A stretch of DNA of 36,550 nt from Deltaproteobacteria bacterium (GTDB lineage Bacteria > Campylobacterota_A > Desulfurellia > JAGGSF01), in assembly GCA_021159235.1 (NCBI GenBank), contig JAGGSF010000018.1:1-36550 (forward strand), in the 5' to 3' direction. The notes beneath the pieces were generated by a model that worked only from the letters and a program-made list of their open reading frames with translations, was not told where the DNA came from and did not search any database. How positions within the stretch are numbered: the stretch's first letter is position 1; every line of letters starts with the position of its first letter. Shown here in pieces: positions 8,497 through 16,948 of the stretch. The position numbers and the translations under genes are program-made.

Positions 8497-9306
8497 ATGA
8501 AGGATCCTTATGAAGTATTAGGCGTATCCAGAAACGCAACAGATGAGGAGATAAAAAAGGCATATCGGAGATTGGCACGAAAATATCATCCCGATCTGAA
8601 TCCCGGAGATAAAAATGCAGAAGCGAAATTTAAAGAGATCAACGAAGCATACTCCATTCTCTCTGATAAAAAGAAAAGAGCAGAATACGATGAAGCAGGC
8701 AGATTTACTTTCGATGAAGGATTTAACTTTACAAGAGGAGAAAAAACATACACCCATTACTTTGGCAATTTTGGAGATATTTTTGAAAATATCTTCAGTA
8801 AATATGGATTTGGAGAATATGCAAAGGGAAGAGATGTACACTATACCATAGACTTAGACCTTGAAAACGCCATAAAGGGGAAAATCATCACTTTAAATAT
8901 AGACGGCGAAAGGATAAATGTAAAAATACCTCCATGCGTAAAAAATGGAACAAAACTAAGGATAAAAGAGAAGGGTGAAAGGGGTCCGGGAGGAAGAGGG
9001 GATCTACATATAACAGTTCACATAAAACCTCATCCCTATTTTACATACGACGGAAAAAATCTATATACCACTGTAGATGTTCCCTTAAAAACAATGATGT
9101 TGGGCGGAAAAGCAAAGGTTAGAACACTCGATGGTTTTGTCACCATAAAAATCCCGCCAGGAACACAAAATGAACAGATATTTAAGATAAGAGAAAAGGC
9201 TATACCAGGAGATCTATACGCTACTGCAAGGGTAAAAATGCCTGATAAAATAAGCAAAAAGGGAGAAGAAATATTAAGAAAATTTTTTGAAGAAGAAGGA
9301 TTGTAG
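8497..9306 (+). CDS. dnaJ: DnaJ/CbpA-type co-chaperone without zinc finger
   Basis: J-domain protein that delivers substrates to DnaK and stimulates its ATPase. At 269 residues it is a class II (CbpA-like) member. The J domain occupies residues 1-68 with the HPD motif ([14 protein letters not shown]). A Gly/Phe-rich linker follows (about 70-108, [21 protein letters not shown]). Two C-terminal beta domains come next, the second starting [20 protein letters not shown]; no CxxCxGxG zinc repeats occur. The start is fixed because the J domain begins at the first residue. There is no Shine-Dalgarno-like sequence upstream, and the putative -10 is 7 nt away, so the mRNA may be leaderless. hspR follows after 5 nt, as in the cbpA-hspR operons of Helicobacter and Campylobacter. 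No dnaK is in the window. Confidence 0.95.
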   Translation: MKDPYEVLGVSRNATDEEIKKAYRRLARKYHPDLNPGDKNAEAKFKEINEAYSILSDKKKRAEYDEAGRFTFDEGFNFTRGEKTYTHYFGNFGDIFENIFSKYGFGEYAKGRDVHYTIDLDLENAIKGKIITLNIDGERINVKIPPCVKNGTKLRIKEKGERGPGGRGDLHITVHIKPHPYFTYDGKNLYTTVDVPLKTMMLGGKAKVRTLDGFVTIKIPPGTQNEQIFKIREKAIPGDLYATARVKMPDKISKKGEEILRKFFEEEGL

Positions 9307-9311
9307 GGAAA

Positions 9312-9656
9312 ATGAAGGAGAAAAAATACTACACAATCAGCACAATTGCACGAATGATAAAGATTCATCCCAATACTTTAAGAGAATATGAAAGAGAAGG
9401 ACTCATATCTCCCAGGCGAAGTGAAGGAAGGATAAGACTGTATACAGACGAGGATATCGAGGACATAAGATTTATCCGCACCCTCACCAGAGAATTAGGT
9501 GTAAACTTAGCAGGAGCAGACATCATCCTGCGAATGAGAAAACAGATGAAAAAAATGGAAGAGAACATCGACAGAATAATACAACTCATCAAAGAGAAAA
9601 TAGACAGAGAATATGAAAAAAAAGATTCTCAAACTATAGAAATAAAAGTGGAATAG
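9312..9656 (+). CDS. hspR: HspR-type MerR-family heat-shock repressor
   Basis: Probable autoregulatory repressor of the surrounding heat-shock genes. The 114-residue protein begins with a MerR-type winged helix-turn-helix (YTISTIARMIKIHPNTLREYEREGLISPRR, then the RLYTDEDIEDI wing). A short dimerisation helix follows (about 66-100, NLAGADIILRMRKQMKKMEENI), typical of HspR rather than ligand-binding MerR proteins; no effector domain or metal-binding Cys pair is present. Known HspR proteins bind HAIR repeats and use DnaK as co-repressor. The gene follows dnaJ by 5 nt, and both divergent promoters of this island carry HAIR-like repeats. The C-terminus is Lys/Glu-rich and probably disordered. Confidence 0.92.
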   Translation: MKEKKYYTISTIARMIKIHPNTLREYEREGLISPRRSEGRIRLYTDEDIEDIRFIRTLTRELGVNLAGADIILRMRKQMKKMEENIDRIIQLIKEKIDREYEKKDSQTIEIKVE

Positions 9657-9683
9657 ATCATTCGTGCAATATGTTGAGCATTT

Positions 9684-10061
9684 TTACTTAAACCCCAAAA
9701 AGAGTTTTACCTCTTCCTCGGGTAGATTTAGTTTCTTTGAAATAGAAGAAATATCGTAGCCTTTTTCTTTCAAATCTAAGATTTCATCCTTTAACCTTTC
9801 CCAGATAGAAAACAGATGTAAAATCATTTCATTTTTCCGTTTAACATCCTCCAACAACTCCTGTCTACTTTTTTGATAATCCGTCACCTCAGATCTCAAT
9901 TTCTCGGCCAAGATGCGCTCCTTTTCCATCAGTTTGTTCATCATATCCATTAAACTCAAGAATGTCACCCTCTGTTTTTTCTGTATAAGCTTATCTGCCA
10001 CTAAATACAATACGATCACTATATCAAATATAGCCTGACAGATGAAAAAGATTTCACCCAT
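9684..10061 (-). CDS. Uncharacterised membrane-anchored coiled-coil protein with C-terminal HTH-like motif
   Basis: I do not recognise a named gene. The 125-residue product has one N-terminal membrane helix (about 5-24, FFICQAIFDIVIVLYLVADKL). A long charged coiled coil follows (about 28-100), then a short C-terminal motif, YDISSISKKLNLPEEEVKLFLGFK, that resembles the helix-turn-helix tail of DUF2802/DUF6115-type proteins found near motility and envelope genes. It is the last gene of the long leftward array and overlaps the ubiA stop by 8 nt. It ends 27 nt from hspR, which converges on it; I see no good terminator in that space. Real gene status is supported by the overlap and the ordered domain pattern. 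Confidence 0.75.
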   Translation of the reverse strand: MGEIFFICQAIFDIVIVLYLVADKLIQKKQRVTFLSLMDMMNKLMEKERILAEKLRSEVTDYQKSRQELLEDVKRKNEMILHLFSIWERLKDEILDLKEKGYDISSISKKLNLPEEEVKLFLGFK

Positions 10062-10893
10062 ATATTAAAATATCCACAAATACAAATACAAACAGCACAA
10101 CACTAATATAACCATTGATGTTAAAGAAAGCAACATTGACCTTACCTAAATCACGGACAAGCATATGCTCATAGAACAGCAGAAAAGCAGATATAACCAC
10201 AGCTGTATAAGAAAAGATGTGCAACCCGCAACAATAAAAAGCAAGAAAAAACAAAAAAATAGTAAAAAAGTGAAACAAACGAGCAACAATCAAAGCTTTA
10301 TCCTTACCCAGGGATACAGGTATAGAATGAAGACCTACCTTTTTATCAAACTCCACATCTTGAAGACTATATAAAATATCAAATCCCGCTACCCAGAACA
10401 TCACGCCCAGGTAAAGAAAAACTATATCTATTCCAAAAGAGGGTTCTGCCGCTATATAGCCACCCAAAGGAGCGAACGCATCTGTAGCGCCTAAATACAG
10501 ATGACATAAAGGCATGAATCTCTTAGTATAGGAATAAGTGAAAATAAAAAAAAGGGCAACGGGAGAAAGCATAAAACATAAGTTGTTTAAAAAAAATGCA
10601 GAAAACTCAAATATGATAATTGAAACAACGGTGAATATCCAGGCATCTCTTACCTTCACTCTGCCTGCTGGTATCTCCCTATCTCTGGTGCGCACATTCA
10701 ACGCATCAAATCTTCGATCTATAATTCTGTTCAAGGTCATTGCCGCTGAACGAGCACTGATCATCGCAACAACGATGAGAAGAATAACCCTTAAAGGAGG
10801 TATACCATGAATTGCCATCAATGCACCCACAAAAGCGAAGGGAAAAGCAAAGACAGTATGTTCTACCTTTATCATCCTAAGGATTTTTATCAT
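10054..10893 (-). CDS. ubiA: UbiA-family prenyltransferase (UbiA/MqnP type)
   Basis: Integral-membrane enzyme transferring a polyprenyl chain from its diphosphate to an aromatic acid in quinone synthesis. The 279-residue product starts ILRMIKVEHTVFAFPFAFVGALMA, typical of UbiA and of MqnP, the futalosine-pathway menaquinone enzyme. The first Asp-rich motif is N55-R-I-I-D59-R-R-F-D63, followed by the conserved RTRDREIPAG. The second motif is DVEFDKKVGLHSIPVSLG near residue 180. Seven to nine membrane helices are apparent. It overlaps pgsA by 17 nt. Sequence does not tell 4-hydroxybenzoate from the futalosine-pathway substrate; given the other lineage hints I lean to MqnP. Confidence 0.9.
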   Translation of the reverse strand: MIKILRMIKVEHTVFAFPFAFVGALMAIHGIPPLRVILLIVVAMISARSAAMTLNRIIDRRFDALNVRTRDREIPAGRVKVRDAWIFTVVSIIIFEFSAFFLNNLCFMLSPVALFFIFTYSYTKRFMPLCHLYLGATDAFAPLGGYIAAEPSFGIDIVFLYLGVMFWVAGFDILYSLQDVEFDKKVGLHSIPVSLGKDKALIVARLFHFFTIFLFFLAFYCCGLHIFSYTAVVISAFLLFYEHMLVRDLGKVNVAFFNINGYISVVLFVFVFVDILIYG

Positions 10894-11434
10894 ACTTCCT
10901 GAAATAGGATATAAAATACATCGCGCCGGAAATTAAAGTCAAAATCACCACCAGGTGGAATAGATATAATCCATATATCTTAAATTTAGATAAGAGTAAC
11001 AATATACAAATAAGCTGCAGAGCAGTCTTCCATTTACCCGCCCACTTTGCTTCCAATGTCACTCTCTCAACAGCCATACTCCTCAAACCAGTTACAGAAA
11101 GCTCCCTAACTATAATAAGAATGACCTCCCAGAATGGAATGTGAATGGTTTCTATCATTGCTATGAATATGGAACATATGAGAATCTTGTCAGATAAAGG
11201 ATCAAGAAATTTCCCCACCTCAGTGACCAGTTTCATTCTTCTGGCAATCAAACCATCCAAAACATCGGTGGCACCGGCAACAAGAACGAGCAATATAGCA
11301 ACAGTATTGGAAAAATCAGTATCCGTATAAATACAGATGACTATTGGTACAGTCAAAAATACTCTTGATAAGGAAAGAATATTGGGAAGATTATTTGTGA
11401 ATGGTTTTGAGAAATTCTCTCGCATCTTTGTCAT
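10877..11434 (-). CDS. pgsA: CDP-diacylglycerol--glycerol-3-phosphate 3-phosphatidyltransferase
   Basis: Makes phosphatidylglycerol phosphate, the committed step to phosphatidylglycerol and cardiolipin, in the inner membrane. The 185-residue protein shows the complete CDP-alcohol phosphotransferase motif: D57-x2-D60-G61-x2-A64-R65-x8-G74-x3-D78-x3-D82, with metal and CDP-binding Asp residues intact. NLPNILSLSR near the start is the usual PgsA N-terminus, and five to six hydrophobic helices follow. No later ATG exists beyond codon 4, so the gene truly overlaps the end of the TPR lipoprotein gene by about 35-44 nt. It overlaps ubiA at its 3' end. Confidence 0.94.
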   Translation of the reverse strand: MTKMRENFSKPFTNNLPNILSLSRVFLTVPIVICIYTDTDFSNTVAILLVLVAGATDVLDGLIARRMKLVTEVGKFLDPLSDKILICSIFIAMIETIHIPFWEVILIIVRELSVTGLRSMAVERVTLEAKWAGKWKTALQLICILLLLSKFKIYGLYLFHLVVILTLISGAMYFISYFRKYDKNP

Positions 11435-13034
11435 CTGGCTTAATCTTTAAAATTCTTTTTACCATATCCATTGCCTCTTTTTTTCTGTTCAACTTTACAT
11501 ATACCTTAGCTAAGTGTAACATAATAACAGGTTCATCTTTAACTATTTTCAATGCCTTCTCCAAATACTCCAGCGCTTTTTTATAATCATCCTTTTTGTA
11601 ATAACCCCAACCCAAACTATCCAGATAATATCCATTATCAGGAGAAATACTCAATGCCTTTTCTACCAGCTTCATGCCCTTATCTACATCTATATCCTCA
11701 TCTATATACAGATAACCCAAGTAATTCAAAGCAGAAGCATTAAGCGGGTCCATACTCAATACCTTATTGAGATAATCAATACTCTTTCTTATATCATGCA
11801 AATCTACATAATACACATCCGCTAAGTAATATGGAAAGTTCACATCAAGGGGAATCCTGCTCATTCCCTCTTTTAAAACATCCACAACCTTCAACCAGTT
11901 CTTTTTTTCCTCATATAAAGAAACAAGCGAAAAATACAACCCGCTATCTAAGGGCTTTAATTTTATAGCTTTATTTAAGACTTCAATGGCCTTCTCCACC
12001 TTTCCCTCTTTTTTATATATATCTACAATTCTCTGCACACCCAAAGAGTAAAAATCACTGCCTACCTTTATATAAGAGAAAAATTTTAGTGCCTGTGGAT
12101 AATCTTTCTTAAGATAATGAGCCAAGCCCAAAAAGTAATCTATGCGATCGTTTTCTCCAATCTTTCGCACCGTGTTCAGCACATCAATGGCTTTTTTATA
12201 TTTCCCTCTTTTAATGTACAGTATGCCCAACCTCTCCATAACATCTATATTTTCTCCATGTTTAAGAATCTGGTGGTACATTTTTTCTTCCTTTTGCGGC
12301 ATATTCAACTTTTCATAAGCCCGTGAAAGTTCAATCAATAAAGGCAGCTTATCTCTCACCTTATCCAGGGCACATTCATAAAAAGAAACCATCTCTTTTA
12401 ACTTGCCCTCCTCCATATATATATCCCCTACTAAAAGGGCCAACTTGGCTGACTGCCTATTCAAGCTGTATGCTTTTTTAGCATAAAAAAGAGCTGTTTT
12501 GTAAAGATGTTCCTCCTTGTATTCCAAGGCAATGTAAAAAAGCAGTGAGGTATCATCAGGATTAAAAGACAATCCTTCTCTCCATATCTTTAAGGCTTTT
12601 GCAACATCTCCCCTGCTCACAGTGATAAGCCCCCACCTCAAATATATATCCGCATCATGAAACCTGTGGGATGCATCACGAAGCACACAAATAGATTCAT
12701 CAACCCTTGAAAGCTGCAGGAGTAAATCTGATAGCAAAAGATAGGCAGATTTCCTATTCGGATCTATATCAATAGCCATTTTTAAAAGGTGGATACTCTT
12801 TTCAGGATCTTCTCTTGCTAAAAGCCTTGCATATTCTTCATAAAAGAGCGGATTTTTGCTATTTCTTACCATCCATTCATACTCTGCTTTTGCCCTATTT
12901 ATGTTATGTTTATTTATATAAACATGAGCAAGCATATAATGGTAATAAAGGGAGGATGAAGGGTATGTTTTTATCTGAGGCGTAGTACATGCACACAGAG
13001 AAAAAAGCATAAACAACAAAACTATCTTTTTCAC
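11391..13034 (-). CDS. Tetratricopeptide-repeat lipoprotein
   Basis: The 547-residue product starts MKKIVLLFMLFSLCAC; the lipobox is L13-C-A-C16, so Cys16 should be lipidated. The rest is a nearly continuous TPR array (roughly a dozen repeats). Clear units include DIDPNRKSAYLLLSDLLLQL, GLSFNPDDTSLLFYIALEY, AIKLKPLDSGLYFSLVSLY and SISPDNGYYLDSLGWGYYKK, the last being a common conserved unit. TPR lipoproteins of this kind serve as scaffolds in envelope assembly; a partner cannot be named. It lies between uvrC (4-nt overlap) and pgsA. There is no Lol-avoidance Asp after the Cys (Thr at +2), so outer-membrane location is likely by the E. coli rule. Confidence 0.88.
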   Translation of the reverse strand: MKKIVLLFMLFSLCACTTPQIKTYPSSSLYYHYMLAHVYINKHNINRAKAEYEWMVRNSKNPLFYEEYARLLAREDPEKSIHLLKMAIDIDPNRKSAYLLLSDLLLQLSRVDESICVLRDASHRFHDADIYLRWGLITVSRGDVAKALKIWREGLSFNPDDTSLLFYIALEYKEEHLYKTALFYAKKAYSLNRQSAKLALLVGDIYMEEGKLKEMVSFYECALDKVRDKLPLLIELSRAYEKLNMPQKEEKMYHQILKHGENIDVMERLGILYIKRGKYKKAIDVLNTVRKIGENDRIDYFLGLAHYLKKDYPQALKFFSYIKVGSDFYSLGVQRIVDIYKKEGKVEKAIEVLNKAIKLKPLDSGLYFSLVSLYEEKKNWLKVVDVLKEGMSRIPLDVNFPYYLADVYYVDLHDIRKSIDYLNKVLSMDPLNASALNYLGYLYIDEDIDVDKGMKLVEKALSISPDNGYYLDSLGWGYYKKDDYKKALEYLEKALKIVKDEPVIMLHLAKVYVKLNRKKEAMDMVKRILKIKPDDKDAREFLKTIHK

Positions 13035-14827
13035 GACACTTCCCTCAATCTTTCAATCAGGAAGCAGGCTTGTTTTACACTCATTTTTCCAACCTTAGCT
13101 ACCTTACTACAATCTGCCTTAGCAATGGCCTCTATACTGCCGAAATATTCCAAGAGCAACCTTTTTCTGGTCTGAGATATTCCTTCAATTCTATCTAATA
13201 AAGAAGTGAGCATCATTTTTCTCCTCCTGGTACGATGAAAACTCAATGCAAATCTATGCACCTCATCCCTCAGCTTTTGAAAAAAACGCAAGACATCATC
13301 CTCTACATCTATTCTACCTCCTTTCGCATAAATCCTATCCAGAACATCCCCCCTTGCTCTTCTTACTCCACCATCTATTCTCTCCTTAGCAATACCTATT
13401 ACAGAAATAGAAGGAGGAACAACTCCTCTTACCACATCCACATGCATCTTTCCTCCATCTACCAAGATCACATGTGGCATTTCCCTTCCCTCTTCTCTAA
13501 TATTCTTTATATGCCTCATCGCAAGCTCATGCATCCAATCCAGATCACATACCCCTTTCTCCATACTAAAACGCCTGTACATATCCTTGACAAATCCCTT
13601 ATTGTATCTTATGCTTGCGCCTGCTACATTCGTTCCTCCAATATGGGAAACATCAAATACATCAAATATATAGGGAACCTTCTTTAAAGATAAACACTTC
13701 TTTACCTTCTCTAATATTAAATTTTCTCTATCTGCACCTTTAAGATAAAGCTGAAGATTTGTTCTGGCATTCTCCTTACTTTTTCTTAAGAGACTCAATT
13801 TATTACCTCTCCTGGGTACAACCAATTTTGCATTCAACAGCTCCTGCATCACCTCTCTCTTTGCCAACCCATCTGTCAAAATTTCCTTCGGGACAAACTC
13901 ACCCCTTAAATAATACTGCACAATAAAATTTTCCCTTGTCTCAAGGGAATCATCCACATTCTCCAAAAAAAATGAGCGATTGGCAGTGATGTTCCCGCCT
14001 CTAATCGAAAGAACATTAGCACACAGAACACCATTTTCATAGGCAAAACCTACAACATCTGCCATATAGTTCTTCATTCTCACAACTTCTTGCTCCTCAT
14101 AAAAAAGCCTGACCGCATCTATCCTATCCCTCAATCTCGCGGCCTTCTCAAACTCTAAATTCTCCGCACACTTTTTCATATCCTCCCTTAACCTCTTAAC
14201 CAGTTCTTCTCCATTCCCCTGCAAAACCAGCTTTAATTCTTCCACCAACTTCCAATAATCCTCTTTGCTGATCTTTCCACAACAAGGAGCAGAACACAAA
14301 CCCATCTGATAGTAAATACACGGTTCTTTCCTATTTAAGCAAAAACTGGTTCTCCTCTGAATTATGGGAAATATTTGCCGTAAAACCCTTAACATTTCTC
14401 TCAATTTCTTTACAGGGGTGATAGGTCCAACATAGAGGTCACCCTTCTCTTCTACACGCCGAGCTAAGGTAAGAGAGGGAAATTCCTGAGACAGTGTAAG
14501 TCTCAGGTAAGGATAGCTCTTATCATCTTTTAAAACAATGTTGTATGCAGGACGATATTGCTTGATGAAACTGCATTCCAGCAGATACGCCTCTTTCTCT
14601 TCTTCCACTATCACCACCTCTACTTCTCTCGCTTCCCTTATCATTGCCCTCTTAAATGGTGAAAGTTTTTCTAAGTGAAGGTAGGAAGATATACGCTTTC
14701 TCAAATTCTTGGCTTTCCCCACATAGATTACTTCATCTTCCCCATTCCTTACAAGGTAGACTCCCGTTTTCTGCGGTATATTTTGAAGCTGGGTTTTGTC
14801 ATCAAATATATTCAGTCTTATGCCCAT
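13031..14827 (-). CDS. uvrC: UvrABC excinuclease subunit C
   Basis: Dual-incision nuclease of nucleotide excision repair. The 598-residue product has full length and domain order: GIY-YIG nuclease (about 17-95, TGVYLVRNGEDEVIYVGKAKNLRKRI), the four-cysteine iron-sulfur site (Cys163, 170, 178, 182), a UVR helical hairpin binding UvrB (NLEFEKAARLRDRIDAVR, about 223-240), the RNase H-like 5' nuclease with FDVSHIGG and ILVDGGKMHVD, and C-terminal helix-hairpin-helix repeats (IEGISQTRKRLLLEYFGSIE). It is a DNA repair gene inside an envelope gene array, overlapping GT4 by 10 nt and the TPR gene by 4 nt, so it is probably expressed with them. Confidence 0.97.
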   Translation of the reverse strand: MGIRLNIFDDKTQLQNIPQKTGVYLVRNGEDEVIYVGKAKNLRKRISSYLHLEKLSPFKRAMIREAREVEVVIVEEEKEAYLLECSFIKQYRPAYNIVLKDDKSYPYLRLTLSQEFPSLTLARRVEEKGDLYVGPITPVKKLREMLRVLRQIFPIIQRRTSFCLNRKEPCIYYQMGLCSAPCCGKISKEDYWKLVEELKLVLQGNGEELVKRLREDMKKCAENLEFEKAARLRDRIDAVRLFYEEQEVVRMKNYMADVVGFAYENGVLCANVLSIRGGNITANRSFFLENVDDSLETRENFIVQYYLRGEFVPKEILTDGLAKREVMQELLNAKLVVPRRGNKLSLLRKSKENARTNLQLYLKGADRENLILEKVKKCLSLKKVPYIFDVFDVSHIGGTNVAGASIRYNKGFVKDMYRRFSMEKGVCDLDWMHELAMRHIKNIREEGREMPHVILVDGGKMHVDVVRGVVPPSISVIGIAKERIDGGVRRARGDVLDRIYAKGGRIDVEDDVLRFFQKLRDEVHRFALSFHRTRRRKMMLTSLLDRIEGISQTRKRLLLEYFGSIEAIAKADCSKVAKVGKMSVKQACFLIERLREVS

Positions 14828-15882
14828 AGAACCTTCCTATACACATCCACATATCTTTTTACCATCTCTTGAGGTGAAAAGAGATGAACCCTCCTTTTGC
14901 CTGCCTCAACAAGCATATCCCTCAATCTTTCATCTTTAAACATGCGTTCTACAGCATGAAAAATGGCCGATGCATCGTTGGGAGGAACAATAAGACACGC
15001 CCCTTCGCCTATCTCTCTTATTCCCCCTACATCCGTAGCTACAACGGGAACACCAAACCAGAATGCCTCCTTTAATACTGCAGGTGAACCCTCTCCCTCC
15101 GTAGAACTGATCACCACCACATCCGCAGCAGAATAAAGTTTTTCCACCCCATCCACAAAGCCCAGCAGATAAACGTTGTTCAGTCTTTTCTTTCTTATCA
15201 TCCTCTGCAATGCATCTCTGTTGCCATCTCCAGCAACCAAAAGATAAAACCCTTTACCTAAGAGAGCAAAGGCATCCAGCAAGATTTTCTGTCCCTTCAT
15301 GGGTAAAATGTTTCCTACATTCAATATTACCCTCCCATCTGCAGGCAATCCCAGCTTTTCCCTTGCCACTTCTTTTGGAATATTGCTTTTTTTAACATCT
15401 ATTGCACTATGTATGACATACAATTTTTTATCCTCGATAAAAGAAAAATTATCCTTAATAGACGAACAAACACAAACCACAGCATCGTGTAATCTGTATT
15501 TTATCTTTTTAAAAAATCCCTTTACCTTATAACTAACCCTTCTGGTATGCATCGTCTTTATTCCCCAAAGCTTTAAAAAAGCAGAATAAAAAGCACCATG
15601 AGCAGTATGGGAATGAACAATGGAAAAATTTCTCTTTTTTACAAAGGATAAAACCCCAATTGCACTCTGGAGATCCCATTCTCCTCTAAAAGGAAAGGTA
15701 ACACATTCAAACTCATTTCCTATTCTTTCTCTCCACAAAGCACCTTTTCTCAAAGCAAATACACTTTCTATATTTTCCCTTCTCAATCCCCTTGCCAGAG
15801 TTAGGGCCTGCTTCTCACCCCCACCAAACCTCTCCTCCGTATCTATATGCAGAACACTAAATCTTTCTATACATGCTGCCAT
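14818..15882 (-). CDS. GT4-family glycosyltransferase
   Basis: Retaining GT-B glycosyltransferase, most likely adding a sugar to the LPS core or O-chain at the cytoplasmic face. The 354-residue protein begins VLHIDTEERFGGGEKQALTLARGL, the glycine-rich acceptor loop of the family. It has SIVHSHTAHGAFYSAFL in the N-terminal domain, and the C-terminal GT4 domain shows ILNVGNILPMKGQKILLDAF and the nucleotide-binding EGEGSPAVLKEAFWFGVPVVA element. Sugar donor and acceptor cannot be read from sequence. It overlaps the deacetylase by 26 nt and uvrC by 10 nt. Location after two heptosyltransferases points to inner-core or outer-core LPS assembly. Confidence 0.92.
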   Translation of the reverse strand: MAACIERFSVLHIDTEERFGGGEKQALTLARGLRRENIESVFALRKGALWRERIGNEFECVTFPFRGEWDLQSAIGVLSFVKKRNFSIVHSHTAHGAFYSAFLKLWGIKTMHTRRVSYKVKGFFKKIKYRLHDAVVCVCSSIKDNFSFIEDKKLYVIHSAIDVKKSNIPKEVAREKLGLPADGRVILNVGNILPMKGQKILLDAFALLGKGFYLLVAGDGNRDALQRMIRKKRLNNVYLLGFVDGVEKLYSAADVVVISSTEGEGSPAVLKEAFWFGVPVVATDVGGIREIGEGACLIVPPNDASAIFHAVERMFKDERLRDMLVEAGKRRVHLFSPQEMVKRYVDVYRKVLWA

Positions 15883-16948
15883 ACAACTTTGCTCTAAATT
15901 TATTTGAATAAAGCCTGATGCGAGACTTAAACCAGTTTAAGTCTTTCTTCCACACATTAAATCTCTTTATAAAACGCACATCATCACCTGGCGAATTGGA
16001 ACCAGGCTTAGTAGTAAATAGATACCTAAATCCTACTTCACATGCTACCTTTACACTCAAATCATCATACGCTCCCCAGGGCCAGCTGAATGCAGAACAT
16101 CTCTTCCTGAGTTCCCCTTCTATTTCCCCCTTTCCTATGAAAAGTACACTTTTTATCCTCTGACATCTCTCTTCATCCGTCTCCATTCTTCCTATCTTCC
16201 CATACCTTTTCCTATAATCTTCCACTATATTTTCCAGTTTTTCCTTCCACCTATCCTGCTTAAAGAAATTCACATAACCATTCTTCAATACATATTCAGC
16301 CAGCTCATCATTCAGTGATCTGTCAACAATAAAACGATTATTTGCCAATTCTGGTTTCCTTAAAAAATTGAGTGTCCCGTAACGTTCATCACCATCTACA
16401 TTCTCCCATATGCTATTTTTCCTTCTGGGTTGATTAAAACCCTTAATCTTATCATCTGCATAAACCTTGCGATGACGCTTAGTATGAGACTGCACATCAA
16501 AGACGGTTTTGTTCATTTCTCTCACTTCTTCCCAGCACAATCTTCGCTCGGTCTTTACGGGGTAACCATCCACCACACTCCAGGTGGAGATGCAGGGAGA
16601 CAAATTCTCCTTCTTTATTCTCCCCTCCCATACATCCTGCAGATTGAAACTGGTGGTTGTCTCTTCCTCCACCATCCATGTAGCCAGGAAAAGTATGGCT
16701 TTAAAATTATACTTTTTAAGCAAGGGATAGGCGTAAACCCAATTGTCTAAATAACCATCATCAAATGTAATACACACCGCCTTCTGCCAATCTTTTTTCC
16801 CTTCCTTCATATATAGGGCAAGCTCTTCCAACCCAATAGACCTATAACCTTCTTCTTTCAGAAACTTCAACTGTTCTTCAAAAAGCTCAGGCGGAATCCC
16901 TTCCTCATTTATATGATGATACAGAAGAACAGGAATGCTGGTTTGCAT
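15857..16948 (-). CDS. Polysaccharide deacetylase (NodB-like, CE4), long form
   Basis: Probable metal-dependent sugar N- or O-deacetylase. The 363-residue product has no signal peptide and starts IPVLLYHHINEEG. Motif 1 TFDDG is at 61-65, motif 2 H155-T-K-R-H159 supplies the two metal His, and WPWG at 289-292 is the third motif region. The distance between motif 2 and WPWG (about 130 residues) is far longer than in compact NodB domains, so a large insertion is present. The start overlaps the heptosyltransferase gene by 44 nt and follows an AAAGGAGG ribosome site. Lack of an export signal and the LPS glycosyltransferase neighbours suggest a cytoplasmic role on an LPS core or O-chain intermediate; this is inference. 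Confidence 0.85.
   Translation of the reverse strand: MQTSIPVLLYHHINEEGIPPELFEEQLKFLKEEGYRSIGLEELALYMKEGKKDWQKAVCITFDDGYLDNWVYAYPLLKKYNFKAILFLATWMVEEETTTSFNLQDVWEGRIKKENLSPCISTWSVVDGYPVKTERRLCWEEVREMNKTVFDVQSHTKRHRKVYADDKIKGFNQPRRKNSIWENVDGDERYGTLNFLRKPELANNRFIVDRSLNDELAEYVLKNGYVNFFKQDRWKEKLENIVEDYRKRYGKIGRMETDEERCQRIKSVLFIGKGEIEGELRKRCSAFSWPWGAYDDLSVKVACEVGFRYLFTTKPGSNSPGDDVRFIKRFNVWKKDLNWFKSRIRLYSNKFRAKLYGSMYRKI

Noticed and set aside
9657-9683. Possible terminator between hspR and the convergent small gene (short inverted bases before TTTTT)
   Set aside because: Only a 3-bp stem can be drawn, so it does not support a terminator.
13235-13687. 150-residue plus-strand reading frame opposite uvrC
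   Set aside because: It lies wholly antisense to the conserved nuclease domain of UvrC and has a low-complexity composition.
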